Notes under the pieces: generated by a model
The model's input: only the letters and a program-made list of their open reading frames with translations
Told to the model about the DNA's origin: nothing
Databases searched by the model: none
Assembly (NCBI GenBank): GCA_945866165.1
Contig: CAMBGO010000148.1
Span: forward strand, 1 to 5,944
Source: Chitinophaga pinensis
Lineage (GTDB): Bacteria > Bacteroidota > Bacteroidia > Chitinophagales > Chitinophagaceae
Direction: 5' to 3'
Length of the DNA stretch: 5,944 nt
Made by a program: the position numbers and the translations under genes
Shown here: piece by piece, positions 1 to 5,944 of the stretch
Numbering within the stretch: position 1 is the first letter of the stretch
Layout of the letters: each line of letters opens with the position of its first letter

Positions 1-999
1 CAAGCTTACAAAATCATTATAGGCAATAACCTCAGCCCTTATAAAGCCCTTTTCAAAATCCGTATGTATAACTCCAGCTGCTTGAGGCGCTACCATTCCT
101 TTGGTGATTGTCCATGCCCTTACTTCCTGCACCCCAGCAGTAAAGTATGTAGCCAAGTTCAAAATCAAGTAGGTAGATCGAATTAGGCGAACTACACCGC
201 TTTCAGATAGTCCTAAATCCTCTAAAAATAATACCCTATCATCATATGATTCCATCACAGCTATTTCGCTTTCAATGGCGGCACTAACAAAAAGTATTTC
301 AGCCTTCTCGTGTTTAATTGCCTCTTTAACATGGTCAGTAAATTGATTCCCCTTTACTACACTTTTTTCATCAACGTTGCATACATAAATGACAGGCTTC
401 ATTGTTAGTAGAAACATATCACTTACATGATCCTGAAAATCTTCCTTACTTAACTCAAAGGATCTGGCATTTTTACCTTCTTCTAAATGTGCTTTGAGTG
501 ATTTTAGAATTTCGATTCCCCTGAGCATATCACGATCTCCTGTTTTGGCATTTTTTTCAGATTTAGAAAGTTTTTTATCAACGCTCTCTAGATCCTTTAA
601 CTGAAGTTCTGTATCAATAATTTCTTTATCTCTTACTGGATTTACATTACCATCAACATGGATGACGTTATCATCTTCGAAACACCTCAATACGTGTATA
701 ATTGCATCTGTATTACGGATGTTTCCAAGAAATTGATTGCCTAATCCTTCTCCTTTACTGGCACCTTTTACCAAACCTGCTATGTCCACAATTTCAACTG
801 TTGTAGGCACTACTTTCTGAGGCTGAACTAATTTTTCAAGTTCAATAAGTCGGTGATCAGGAACAGTTATTACACCTATATTTGGCTCGATAGTACAAAA
901 AGGGAAATTAGCAGCTTGTGCCTTGGCACTGCTAAGTGCATTGAAAAGAGTCGATTTTCCTACATTTGGTAAGCCTACTATTCCAGCCTGTAATGCCAT
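1..999 (-). CDS. ychF: Redox-regulated ATPase YchF (Obg-like ATPase, OLA1 family), 3' end cut by window
   Basis: YchF is a cytoplasmic P-loop ATPase of the TRAFAC/Obg family that binds ribosomes and is tied to translation and stress responses. The 333 codons visible here run open from the ATG at 999 to the window edge; the family is about 363 residues, so about 30 C-terminal residues are missing. The P-loop is GLPNVGKST (residues 9-17). Switch I lies around NFPFCTIEPN (31-40), and the G3 motif is DIAGL (72-76). The G4 position reads NVDE (208-211) instead of the NKxD of GTPases; this NxxE form is what gives the family its ATP preference. A helical insertion spans roughly 120-200. The C-terminal TGS domain begins near residue 280 (LNLATYFTAG, then EVRAW). 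The start gives the canonical MALQAGIVGLPN N-terminus. The gene is divergent from the spmAB-like gene, with 90 bp between them. Only the truncation by the window is unusual. Confidence 0.97.
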   Translation of the reverse strand, partial: MALQAGIVGLPNVGKSTLFNALSSAKAQAANFPFCTIEPNIGVITVPDHRLIELEKLVQPQKVVPTTVEIVDIAGLVKGASKGEGLGNQFLGNIRNTDAIIHVLRCFEDDNVIHVDGNVNPVRDKEIIDTELQLKDLESVDKKLSKSEKNAKTGDRDMLRGIEILKSLKAHLEEGKNARSFELSKEDFQDHVSDMFLLTMKPVIYVCNVDEKSVVKGNQFTDHVKEAIKHEKAEILFVSAAIESEIAVMESYDDRVLFLEDLGLSESGVVRLIRSTYLILNLATYFTAGVQEVRAWTITKGMVAPQAAGVIHTDFEKGFIRAEVIAYNDFVSL

Positions 1000-1017
1000 A
1001 AATTTGATTTTGGCTTG

Positions 1018-1025
1018 CAAAGATA
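1018..1025 (-). promoter_or_regulatory. Bacteroidota-type -7 promoter element for ychF
   Basis: Read on the minus strand this site is TATCTTTG, an exact match to the TAnnTTTG -7 element used by the primary sigma factor of Bacteroidota. It ends 18 bp before the ychF ATG, so transcription would start only about 10-14 nt upstream of the start codon and give a very short leader. I found no clear TTG -33 element at the usual distance. The call rests on the -7 match and its position in a divergent intergenic gap. Confidence 0.6.
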
Positions 1026-1089
1026 GTATGAATACCTTGTATTGGTAAATAGTTTATAATTTCAATGATATTATACAATTCGATTAGAA

Positions 1090-2334
1090 ATGGCGCTAAA
1101 TTTTATCTGGTTTGCATTTTTCATGGTTGCCTTTGCAATTGCACTATTTAAATGGATTGTTACAGGGGATGTTTTGATCTTTAAGACAATCACAGACGGT
1201 GTTTTCAAGTCAGCAGGAGATAGTGTTGACTTGTCATTTAAGTTAATTGGTATAATGACACTTTTTCTTGGGTTCATGAACATTGGAGAAAAAGCAGGTG
1301 CTATTAGATTTCTATCAAGAATTGTTGCTCCTTTTTTTGGCAAACTATTTCCAGAAGTACCCAAGGGACATCCAGCAATGGGGCAAATGATGATGAATTT
1401 TTCTGCAAATTTATTGGGATTGGATAATGCTGCAACTCCATTTGGTCTTAAAGCAATGGACAGCCTTCAGTCGCTTAATCCAAATAAAGACAGTGCCAGC
1501 AATTCTCAAATAATGTTTTTGGTATTACATGCATCGGGACTTACCTTAATTCCAATAAGCATAATTGCAATGCGCGCTTCTGTGAATCCTCCTGCTGCAA
1601 ATCCCACCGATATTTTTATTCCTTGTATGATAGCAACTTTTGCCGCTACTCTTGCAGCACTTATCATAGTATCAATCAAACAAAAAATAAACCTTTTACA
1701 TCCGCAAATTCTTAGTTGGATTTTAGGTATTTCAATTGCAATAGGGTTGCTTATTTCTTATCTGAAATTTTTCTTGTCTAAAGTAGAAATCGAAAATTTT
1801 TCCGCAGTCCTCAGTAATGGATTGATCCTATTAATTTTTGTTGTTTTTCTTCTCGGAGGTATTTATAAAAAGGTAAATGTATTTGAGTCTTTTATTGAAG
1901 GTGCTAAAGGAGGTTTTGATATTGCAATTAAGATCATTCCATATTTAGTCGCGATGCTTGTTGCTATTAGTGTCTTGAGGAGTTCTGGCGCATTTGAAAT
2001 TATAACCAATGGATTTACGTATGTTTTTTCAATACTGGGTTTCGACACTCAATTTGTTTCTGCACTTCCAACAGCATTAATGAAGCCACTTAGTGGAAGC
2101 GGTTCTAGAGGAATGATGATTGACACAATGAATACATATGGAGCTGATTCATTTGCAGGGAGGTTATCTGCCATTTTTCAGGGAAGCAGCGACACTACTT
2201 TCTACGTAATTGCAGTTTATTTCGGATCTGTTGGTGTAAAAAACACCCGTTATAGCATACCTGCAATGCTATTAGCAGATCTTTGTGGAATTATCACTGC
2301 AATATTAGTAGCGTATATGTTTTTCGGAACATAA
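1090..2334 (+). CDS. Fused SpmA-SpmB 'Gate'/nucleoside-recognition-domain membrane protein
   Basis: This 414-residue polytopic membrane protein joins two domains that are separate proteins, SpmA and SpmB, in Bacillus. Residues 1-200 follow SpmA: NIGEKAG (64-70), HPAMG (94-98), then the hallmark GLDNAATPFGLKAM (110-123), and LTLIPISIIAMR (151-162). Residues about 240-414 follow SpmB: PTALMKPLSGSGSRGMM (327-343), QGSSDTTFYV (364-373) and AVYFGSVGVKNTRY (375-388). Hydrophobic segments lie near 3-21, 48-65, 141-161, 176-196, 208-227, 240-258, 281-298 and 391-411. The Gate (nucleoside recognition) domain is shared with nucleoside transporters, so a transport or gating role in the inner membrane is plausible, but the substrate is unknown. 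In Bacillus these proteins support spore-core dehydration; nothing here suggests sporulation. A lipoprotein gene starts 11 bp after the stop, suggesting co-transcription. Family assignment is secure; function is inference. Confidence 0.92.
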   Translation: MALNFIWFAFFMVAFAIALFKWIVTGDVLIFKTITDGVFKSAGDSVDLSFKLIGIMTLFLGFMNIGEKAGAIRFLSRIVAPFFGKLFPEVPKGHPAMGQMMMNFSANLLGLDNAATPFGLKAMDSLQSLNPNKDSASNSQIMFLVLHASGLTLIPISIIAMRASVNPPAANPTDIFIPCMIATFAATLAALIIVSIKQKINLLHPQILSWILGISIAIGLLISYLKFFLSKVEIENFSAVLSNGLILLIFVVFLLGGIYKKVNVFESFIEGAKGGFDIAIKIIPYLVAMLVAISVLRSSGAFEIITNGFTYVFSILGFDTQFVSALPTALMKPLSGSGSRGMMIDTMNTYGADSFAGRLSAIFQGSSDTTFYVIAVYFGSVGVKNTRYSIPAMLLADLCGIITAILVAYMFFGT

Positions 2335-2345
2335 ATTTCTAAAAC

Positions 2346-3038
2346 ATGAAAATCAGAATTTACTTTGTTTTTTATATTTTCTTTATTGTCTCTTGTAACA
2401 AAAAGAATGCATCAAGTTCCGAAAACCATATTGACTTCAATTCAATAATTGAAAACGATACTTTATCATTTAAAAAAAATCCTGAAAACTTGATATCATG
2501 GCTGGATTATTATAAAACAGCTGATACACATTTTACACTTTCAAATTTCAAGGCCTCTGGCGTGATTCTTCACATATCAGAATTGAAAATAGCGGATACA
2601 ATTTCTGTTACAAATCTACACCTTAAGCCACTTTTTGAATACGCTCCGGATGGTTTATCTTATTTAGACTTGTGGACTTATGGCAACAAGAATATACCAG
2701 ATAAAGCTTGGAAGACCAGGGCTGAACTAGCAAAGAGCATAAAAGATGGTGAACCTGATCAACAAATTGTACTAGGAATGAAAGATGGTAAGAGGTATGA
2801 ATTGATATTTAACGGGCCTACAACAATTACAGAATTTGCTGACTGGATTAATAATGACCAATTCGTGATATCACAAAATACAAAAGAAAACAATAGTGTT
2901 ATAATTGAATTGTTCGTATTTGATATCACAGAAATGTTATTTACCAACTACCGACTTGACCATACACCAACATTTAATGTTGAACGTGAATCATATTTTG
3001 ATCATTGGATAAACGAAACAACTAAATTATTAAAATGA
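2346..3038 (+). CDS. Conserved-looking lipoprotein of unknown function
   Basis: This 230-residue protein begins with a type II signal peptide: positively charged MKIR, a hydrophobic stretch (residues 5-15) and lipobox IVSC, with the lipidated cysteine at C17. The mature chain starts with a polar Asn/Lys/Ser-rich linker, so it should be anchored in the cell envelope. The acidic run directly after the cysteine that marks surface-exported lipoproteins in some Bacteroidota is not evident, so a periplasm-facing position is more likely. The mature part has YAPDGLSYLDLWTY (99-112), a Lys/Asp-rich segment, RYELIFNGP (150-158) and EFADWINNDQFVIS (163-176). This spacing of SPDG-like, Trp-Asn and FVIS elements resembles blades of repeat beta-propeller proteins, but only one or two blades would fit. 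I recognise no catalytic motif. The gene sits 11 bp after the SpmAB-like gene, and its last codons overlap folB by 4 bp (ATGA). Confidence 0.82.
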   Translation: MKIRIYFVFYIFFIVSCNKKNASSSENHIDFNSIIENDTLSFKKNPENLISWLDYYKTADTHFTLSNFKASGVILHISELKIADTISVTNLHLKPLFEYAPDGLSYLDLWTYGNKNIPDKAWKTRAELAKSIKDGEPDQQIVLGMKDGKRYELIFNGPTTITEFADWINNDQFVISQNTKENNSVIIELFVFDITEMLFTNYRLDHTPTFNVERESYFDHWINETTKLLK

Positions 3039-3391
3039 AAATAATTTTAAACAACATTGAATTATATGGTTATCATGGGATACATGAGCTAGAAAAAAAA
3101 GTCGGACTCAATTTCGAGGTTGATGCATGTATAGAATTTATAGAAAAAACCGTTATTACAGAATTGCACGAAACAATCGATTATGCTGCTGTTTTTTCAA
3201 TTATTAAAAAAGAATTTAAAATTACAGAGTCTTTACTTGAGACACTGGTTGAGAGAATCGTTGCATCCATTAAAGCATCTTATCCATTTATTTCGACAAT
3301 AACCTTGCGAATAATAAAAAAAGGCGCGTATATTGAAGGCATGAAAGGAAATGTAGGAGTAGAGCTTACAAAATTTTATAATCTAGATTAA
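3035..3391 (+). CDS. folB: Dihydroneopterin aldolase FolB
   Basis: FolB converts 7,8-dihydroneopterin to 6-hydroxymethyl-7,8-dihydropterin and glycolaldehyde in folate biosynthesis, as a cytoplasmic homo-oligomer. At 118 residues it has the normal family length. The N-terminal YGYHGIHELE (11-20) matches the FolB signature. Compared by eye with the Staphylococcus aureus enzyme, E20 corresponds to E22, Y50 (in ETIDYAAV) to catalytic Y54, E69 (in LLETLVERI) to pterin-binding E74, and K95 (LRIIKK) to catalytic K100. All key residues are therefore present. The segment after K95 reads KGAYIEG, without the prolines common there, which is a mild departure. The ATG lies inside the end of the lipoprotein gene (ATGA overlap), so translation is probably coupled to it. 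No other folate gene is visible in the window. Confidence 0.94.
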   Translation: MKIILNNIELYGYHGIHELEKKVGLNFEVDACIEFIEKTVITELHETIDYAAVFSIIKKEFKITESLLETLVERIVASIKASYPFISTITLRIIKKGAYIEGMKGNVGVELTKFYNLD

Positions 3392-3443
3392 CCAATTTTA
3401 TATTGAATTTATATACTTATTTAAATCAGCATCAATTCTAAAT

Positions 3444-5429
3444 ATGAAAAGTAAAATCCTTTTATCAATTTTTACACTTTGCCTATTTATATCATCTGTC
3501 AATTCACAAGATTCGAAGAATATTTCAAAGTATGATCCAAATGAACTTTTCAACCCGATCTTTTACAAAGAACATGGAAATCAACTTAGAACTGGAAATG
3601 GTGAACCAGGCTCAGCATACTGGCAAAATAGGGCAGATTACAATTTACAAGCAACTTTGAATGAAGAAGCTGATGAAATCAATGCGATAACTACTCTTAC
3701 TTACACAAATAACAGTCCTCACCAGCTAAATTTCCTTTGGTTCCAATTAGATCAAAATCTATATAATTCAACATCACGTGGTTTCGCAAAGCTTCCAGTA
3801 AATGGAAATAGCAGGTATGGCGATTCAAAATCTTCATTTGAAGGTGGATACACAATTTCTTCGGTTAAGATTTTGACTATTTCATCAGGTAAAAACACAG
3901 AAATTTCAATAGAACCCTACATTACTGATACCCGAATGAGAATTGATTTACCCAAAATATTAAAAGCGGGTGGCGACAAGGTTGTAGTTAAGATTTCATA
4001 TTCATTCAAAATACCCGAGTACGGGGCAGATAGGATGGGCATATTAAAAACCAACGATGGTAAAATTTATGCCATTGCACAATGGTATCCACGTATTTGT
4101 GTTTTCGATGACATACAAGGATGGAATACCCTGCCATATTTGGGAGCTAGTGAATTTTATCTAGAATATGGAAACTTTGAAGCAAGCCTCACGGCACCCA
4201 GTAACCATGTAGTGGTTGCATCTGGTGAATTACTCAATGCCTCTGAAGTACTAACCCCTGTTCAACTATCAAGATACAATAAGGCAAAAACAACAGATTC
4301 TACCATAATAATCAGATCTGAAGATGACATAAATAATCTTTCGCCCAATTTGTCAAAACCAACTTTAACATGGAAGTTTAAAATATTGAACGCTCGTGAC
4401 TTTGCCTGGGCGTCCTCAGGGTCTTTTATTTGGGATGCCGCTAGAATAAATCTTCCTAGTGGGAAAAAAGCAATGGCACAATCTGCCTACCCAAGGTCAT
4501 CAAATGGTAGCGATGCTTGGGGAAGAAGTACAGAATATGCCAAAGCAAGCATTGAGAATTATTCAAAGAGGTGGTTTGAGTACCCCTATCCCGCTGCTAT
4601 CAACGTTGCAAGTAATGTTGGTGGAATGGAATATCCTGGAATTGTTTTTTGTGGATCAAGGGCTAAAAATGAATCACTGTGGGGCGTAACAGATCATGAA
4701 CTTGGACATACCTGGTTTCCGATGATTGTAGGCAGCAATGAAAGGAAATATGGCTGGATGGATGAAGGCTTCAATACTTTTATTAACGACATTGCCTCAA
4801 GAGATTTCAATAACGGAGAATATGCTGCTGAAAACATGGATGCACATGCCATGGCAAAATACCTTTATGGAGATAAAACAGAATCAATTCTTAAAACACC
4901 TGATGCATTAAGAGAGTCAAACATTGGTCTTTCGTTATATATGAAACCAGGGTATGCACTTACACTGTTGCGAGAACAAATAATTGGTGAAAAAACTTTT
5001 GATGCAGCTTTCAAAAAATATATTAGGGACTGGGCCTATAAACATCCTTCGCCATGGGATTTCTTCAGAAGCATTGAAAGCAGTGTAGGAGAGGACTTAG
5101 GTTGGTTTTGGAAGGGAATGATTATAGAAAATTGGCGTCTTGATCAATCAATTAGCAAAGTTGAATATGTCAAAAATAATCCTAAAAATGGCGCTATTAT
5201 AACTATTGACAACTTAGAAAAGTTAGCCATGCCAGTTATTTTGGAATACGTAACAAGTTCTGGGAAAAAAGCTAGGTTAAAATTACCTGTAGAAGTATGG
5301 CAAAATAGCGTTTCCGCTAAAGTGAAAATTCCAACAACTGAGGAATTAAGCTTGGTTGAAATCGATCCGGACAAGGTATTTCCCGATTATTTCCCAGAGA
5401 ATAACATTTGGAAGGACATAAAAGAGTAA
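3444..5429 (+). CDS. Secreted M1-family zinc metallopeptidase (aminopeptidase)
   Basis: This 661-residue M1 (gluzincin) peptidase removes N-terminal residues from peptides. A type I signal peptide covers about residues 1-21 (MKSK, hydrophobic core, VNS before Q22), so the enzyme acts in the periplasm or outside the cell. No lipobox and no obvious type IX secretion C-terminal domain is seen. Residues about 60-260 form the N-terminal beta-rich domain and about 315-565 the thermolysin-like catalytic domain. GGMEYPG (393-399) is the exopeptidase motif, a variant of the classical GAMEN. Zinc is bound by HELGH (418-422) and E441 in WMDEGFN, exactly 18 residues after H422; E419 is the general base. 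Y499 in YMKPGYAL fits the transition-state tyrosine. The last 90 residues look like a small beta domain (MPVILEYVTSSGKKARLKLP at 596-615). The 52 bp upstream gap has no clear -7 element, so the promoter is uncertain. All catalytic residues are present, so it should be active. Confidence 0.95.
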   Translation: MKSKILLSIFTLCLFISSVNSQDSKNISKYDPNELFNPIFYKEHGNQLRTGNGEPGSAYWQNRADYNLQATLNEEADEINAITTLTYTNNSPHQLNFLWFQLDQNLYNSTSRGFAKLPVNGNSRYGDSKSSFEGGYTISSVKILTISSGKNTEISIEPYITDTRMRIDLPKILKAGGDKVVVKISYSFKIPEYGADRMGILKTNDGKIYAIAQWYPRICVFDDIQGWNTLPYLGASEFYLEYGNFEASLTAPSNHVVVASGELLNASEVLTPVQLSRYNKAKTTDSTIIIRSEDDINNLSPNLSKPTLTWKFKILNARDFAWASSGSFIWDAARINLPSGKKAMAQSAYPRSSNGSDAWGRSTEYAKASIENYSKRWFEYPYPAAINVASNVGGMEYPGIVFCGSRAKNESLWGVTDHELGHTWFPMIVGSNERKYGWMDEGFNTFINDIASRDFNNGEYAAENMDAHAMAKYLYGDKTESILKTPDALRESNIGLSLYMKPGYALTLLREQIIGEKTFDAAFKKYIRDWAYKHPSPWDFFRSIESSVGEDLGWFWKGMIIENWRLDQSISKVEYVKNNPKNGAIITIDNLEKLAMPVILEYVTSSGKKARLKLPVEVWQNSVSAKVKIPTTEELSLVEIDPDKVFPDYFPENNIWKDIKE

Positions 5430-5467
5430 AATCGACTAAAAATCTTCTTAATTCAAGAAAAAACGTA

Positions 5468-5475
5468 TAATTTTG
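5468..5475 (+). promoter_or_regulatory. Bacteroidota-type -7 promoter element for rpmI-rplT
   Basis: TAATTTTG is an exact match to TAnnTTTG and lies within TATAATTTTGCA, a context common for strong Bacteroidota promoters. It is 38 bp after the stop of the peptidase gene and 103 bp before the rpmI ATG. Transcription would start near 5480-5483, immediately before the first leader hairpin. There is no clear TTG at -33, so the call depends on the -7 match and on its position. It implies that rpmI-rplT is transcribed separately from the peptidase. Confidence 0.6.
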
Positions 5476-5481
5476 CAATCC

Positions 5482-5504
5482 GTTTTAACCTAGTGGGTTA
5501 AGAC
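5482..5504 (+). repeat. Hairpin 1 of the rpmI leader
   Basis: GTTTTAACC (5482-5490) pairs with GGTTAAGAC (5496-5504), giving nine consecutive pairs with one G-U and a five-base loop TAGTG. It begins at or next to the predicted transcription start. The bases that follow (ATATTCCC) are not a U-tract, so this is unlikely to be the terminator of the upstream gene. A 5'-terminal stem may also protect the message from decay. Confidence 0.6.
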
Positions 5505-5505
5505 A

Positions 5506-5560
5506 TATTCCCAAAAGGTCCCATAAGATCTTCGTCTGTTCGAAGACACCTCAAGGGGTA
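5506..5560 (+). repeat. Hairpin 2 of the rpmI leader, interrupted stem with A-rich internal loop
   Basis: Three helices nest on one axis. TATTCC (5506-5511) pairs with GGGGTA (5555-5560), including two G-U pairs. AGGT (5516-5519) pairs with ACCT (5548-5551). TCTTCG (5529-5534) pairs with CGAAGA (5541-5546) around a six-base loop. Between the first two helices lies an internal loop of CAAA opposite CAA; between the second and third lies a larger asymmetric bulge (5520-5528 opposite 5547). The conserved-looking A-rich internal loop is the sort of place a ribosomal protein could bind. The outer helix ends 18 nt before the rpmI ATG. Confidence 0.45.
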
Positions 5561-5578
5561 ACGCTAAATTCATATACA

Positions 5579-5776
5579 ATGCCAAAAGTAAAAACCCATT
5601 CCAGGGCTAAAAAAACCTTTAAGGTTACTGGAACTGGTAAGATCACGTACAGAAAACCAACCCGTGGACATCTGCTTACAAAAAAATCTAGCAAGCGTAA
5701 ACGTTCTTTAAGGGTAACAGGACAGGTTCACCAAACAAACCTAGATTTTGTAAAGAGGTTGTTGAATCTTAAGTAA
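5579..5776 (+). CDS. rpmI: 50S ribosomal protein L35 (bL35)
   Basis: L35 is a small, highly basic protein of the large ribosomal subunit. The 65 residues match the usual length of about 65. The family signature MPKxKT opens the protein, KVTGTGKI (15-22) follows, and the core HLLTKKSSKRKRSLR (31-45) is the conserved rRNA-binding stretch. The start is fixed by this N-terminus. No Shine-Dalgarno sequence lies at a workable distance; the only G-run (5555-5558) is about 20 nt upstream and is predicted to be paired. rplT follows after 38 bp. The usual upstream partner infC is not here; a peptidase gene occupies that place. Confidence 0.97.
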   Translation: MPKVKTHSRAKKTFKVTGTGKITYRKPTRGHLLTKKSSKRKRSLRVTGQVHQTNLDFVKRLLNLK

Positions 5777-5814
5777 ACAACTTATCCAATTATTAATTCT
5801 AAACTTATTAGCAT

Positions 5815-5944
5815 ATGCCACGTTCAAAAAATGCCGTTGCCTCAAGGGCTCGACGCAAAAGAATCTTAGACCAAGCAAAGGGATTCTATGGTAAAAGAAA
5901 AAATGTATACACAGTTGCAAAAAACGTACTTGAAAAAGGTTTAA
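5815..5944 (+). CDS. rplT: 50S ribosomal protein L20 (bL20), N-terminal part only
   Basis: L20 binds 23S rRNA early in large-subunit assembly and, in bacteria studied, represses its own operon. The 43 complete codons visible correspond to the long basic N-terminal helix of a protein usually about 115 residues long; the rest lies beyond the window. The start MPRSKNAVASRARRKRIL, followed by AKGFYGKRKNVY (21-32), matches the family closely (compare the ARARHKKIL and AKGYYGARSRVY elements of the E. coli protein). It is co-directional with rpmI after 38 bp without a terminator-like stem, so the two form one operon. No Shine-Dalgarno sequence is visible before the ATG. Confidence 0.96.
   Translation, partial: MPRSKNAVASRARRKRILDQAKGFYGKRKNVYTVAKNVLEKGL

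Larger units (their letters stand above)
5482..5578 (+). promoter_or_regulatory. Structured 5' leader of rpmI-rplT, candidate ribosomal-protein autoregulatory element
   Basis: The roughly 97 nt between the predicted transcription start and the rpmI ATG can fold into two successive elements: a 9 bp hairpin (5482-5504) and a longer interrupted hairpin (5506-5560). The second ends 18 nt before the start codon, inside the footprint of an initiating ribosome. The leader contains no U-rich tract after a stem, so control of translation fits better than transcription attenuation. L20 is known to repress its own operon by binding leader RNA in Escherichia coli and Bacillus, where the site mimics part of 23S rRNA. 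That this leader is an L20 target is inference from position and folding. Pairings were found by eye; no energy was calculated. Confidence 0.5.

Noticed and set aside
1037..1064. Possible promoter for the spmAB-like gene: TTG at 1037-1039 and TAATTTCA at 1057-1064 with a 17 bp spacer
   Set aside because: The -7 part matches only four of the six fixed positions of TAnnTTTG, and such matches are frequent in AT-rich DNA. The position is plausible but the sequence is too weak to call.
1071..1364. 97-codon open frame on the minus strand overlapping the start of the spmAB-like gene
   Set aside because: It is antisense to a well-supported gene, shows no family resemblance, and has no promoter or conserved motif. 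The shorter open frames at 1863-2048, 2759-2947, 4459-4689 and 5144-5374 are rejected for the same reason.
1090..2334. Evidence that the organism forms spores
   Set aside because: SpmA/SpmB-type proteins are widespread in non-sporulating bacteria, and promoter type and gene content here point to Bacteroidota.
3392..3443. Promoter for the M1 peptidase in the 52 bp gap after folB
   Set aside because: The gap is very AT-rich but contains no TAnnTTTG match; the best candidate (TAAATCAG at 3422-3429) fits only four of six fixed positions. The gene may be read through from folB.
5445..5459. Small inverted repeat TTCTT-AATTC-AAGAA after the peptidase stop codon, a possible terminator
   Set aside because: The stem is only 5 bp of mostly A-T pairs and is followed by A residues, not T residues, on the plus strand. 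It would not work as a standard intrinsic terminator.
5482..5504. Hairpin 1 as an intrinsic terminator for the peptidase gene
   Set aside because: No T-tract follows the stem, and it lies just downstream of a good promoter element, which fits a leader hairpin better.

Overview
The window is an AT-rich stretch of ordinary chromosome, most likely from a member of the Bacteroidota. Three things point there. The gene starts lack usable Shine-Dalgarno sequences and are preceded by A/T-rich DNA. Two intergenic regions carry exact matches to the Bacteroidota -7 promoter element TAnnTTTG. The proteins also resemble those of that phylum: a fused SpmA-SpmB protein, an SPII lipoprotein, and a secreted M1 peptidase with a GGMEYP exopeptidase motif. 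I cannot name a genus.

Layout, left to right. Positions 1-999 (minus strand, 3' end cut by the window) encode the universal P-loop ATPase YchF. It is divergent from a three-gene plus-strand cluster at 1090-3391. That cluster holds a fused SpmA-SpmB 'Gate' membrane protein, a small lipoprotein of unknown function that starts 11 bp later, and dihydroneopterin aldolase FolB, which overlaps the lipoprotein by ATGA. After a 52 bp gap comes a 661-residue secreted M1 zinc metallopeptidase (3444-5429). The 149 bp region 5430-5578 holds a promoter element and a strongly structured leader, followed by rpmI (L35) and the first 43 codons of rplT (L20).

The genes do not form one pathway. YchF, L35 and L20 belong to translation. 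FolB makes a folate precursor. The M1 peptidase probably trims peptides outside the cytoplasm. The spmAB-lipoprotein-folB group looks co-transcribed, but nothing in the sequence shows a functional link.

I found no mobile element, CRISPR array, tRNA, rRNA or defence system, and no convincing new multi-gene system. The most interesting item is the structured leader in front of rpmI-rplT. It is a candidate autoregulatory ribosomal-protein leader, in a setting where infC, the usual upstream partner, is replaced by a peptidase gene.
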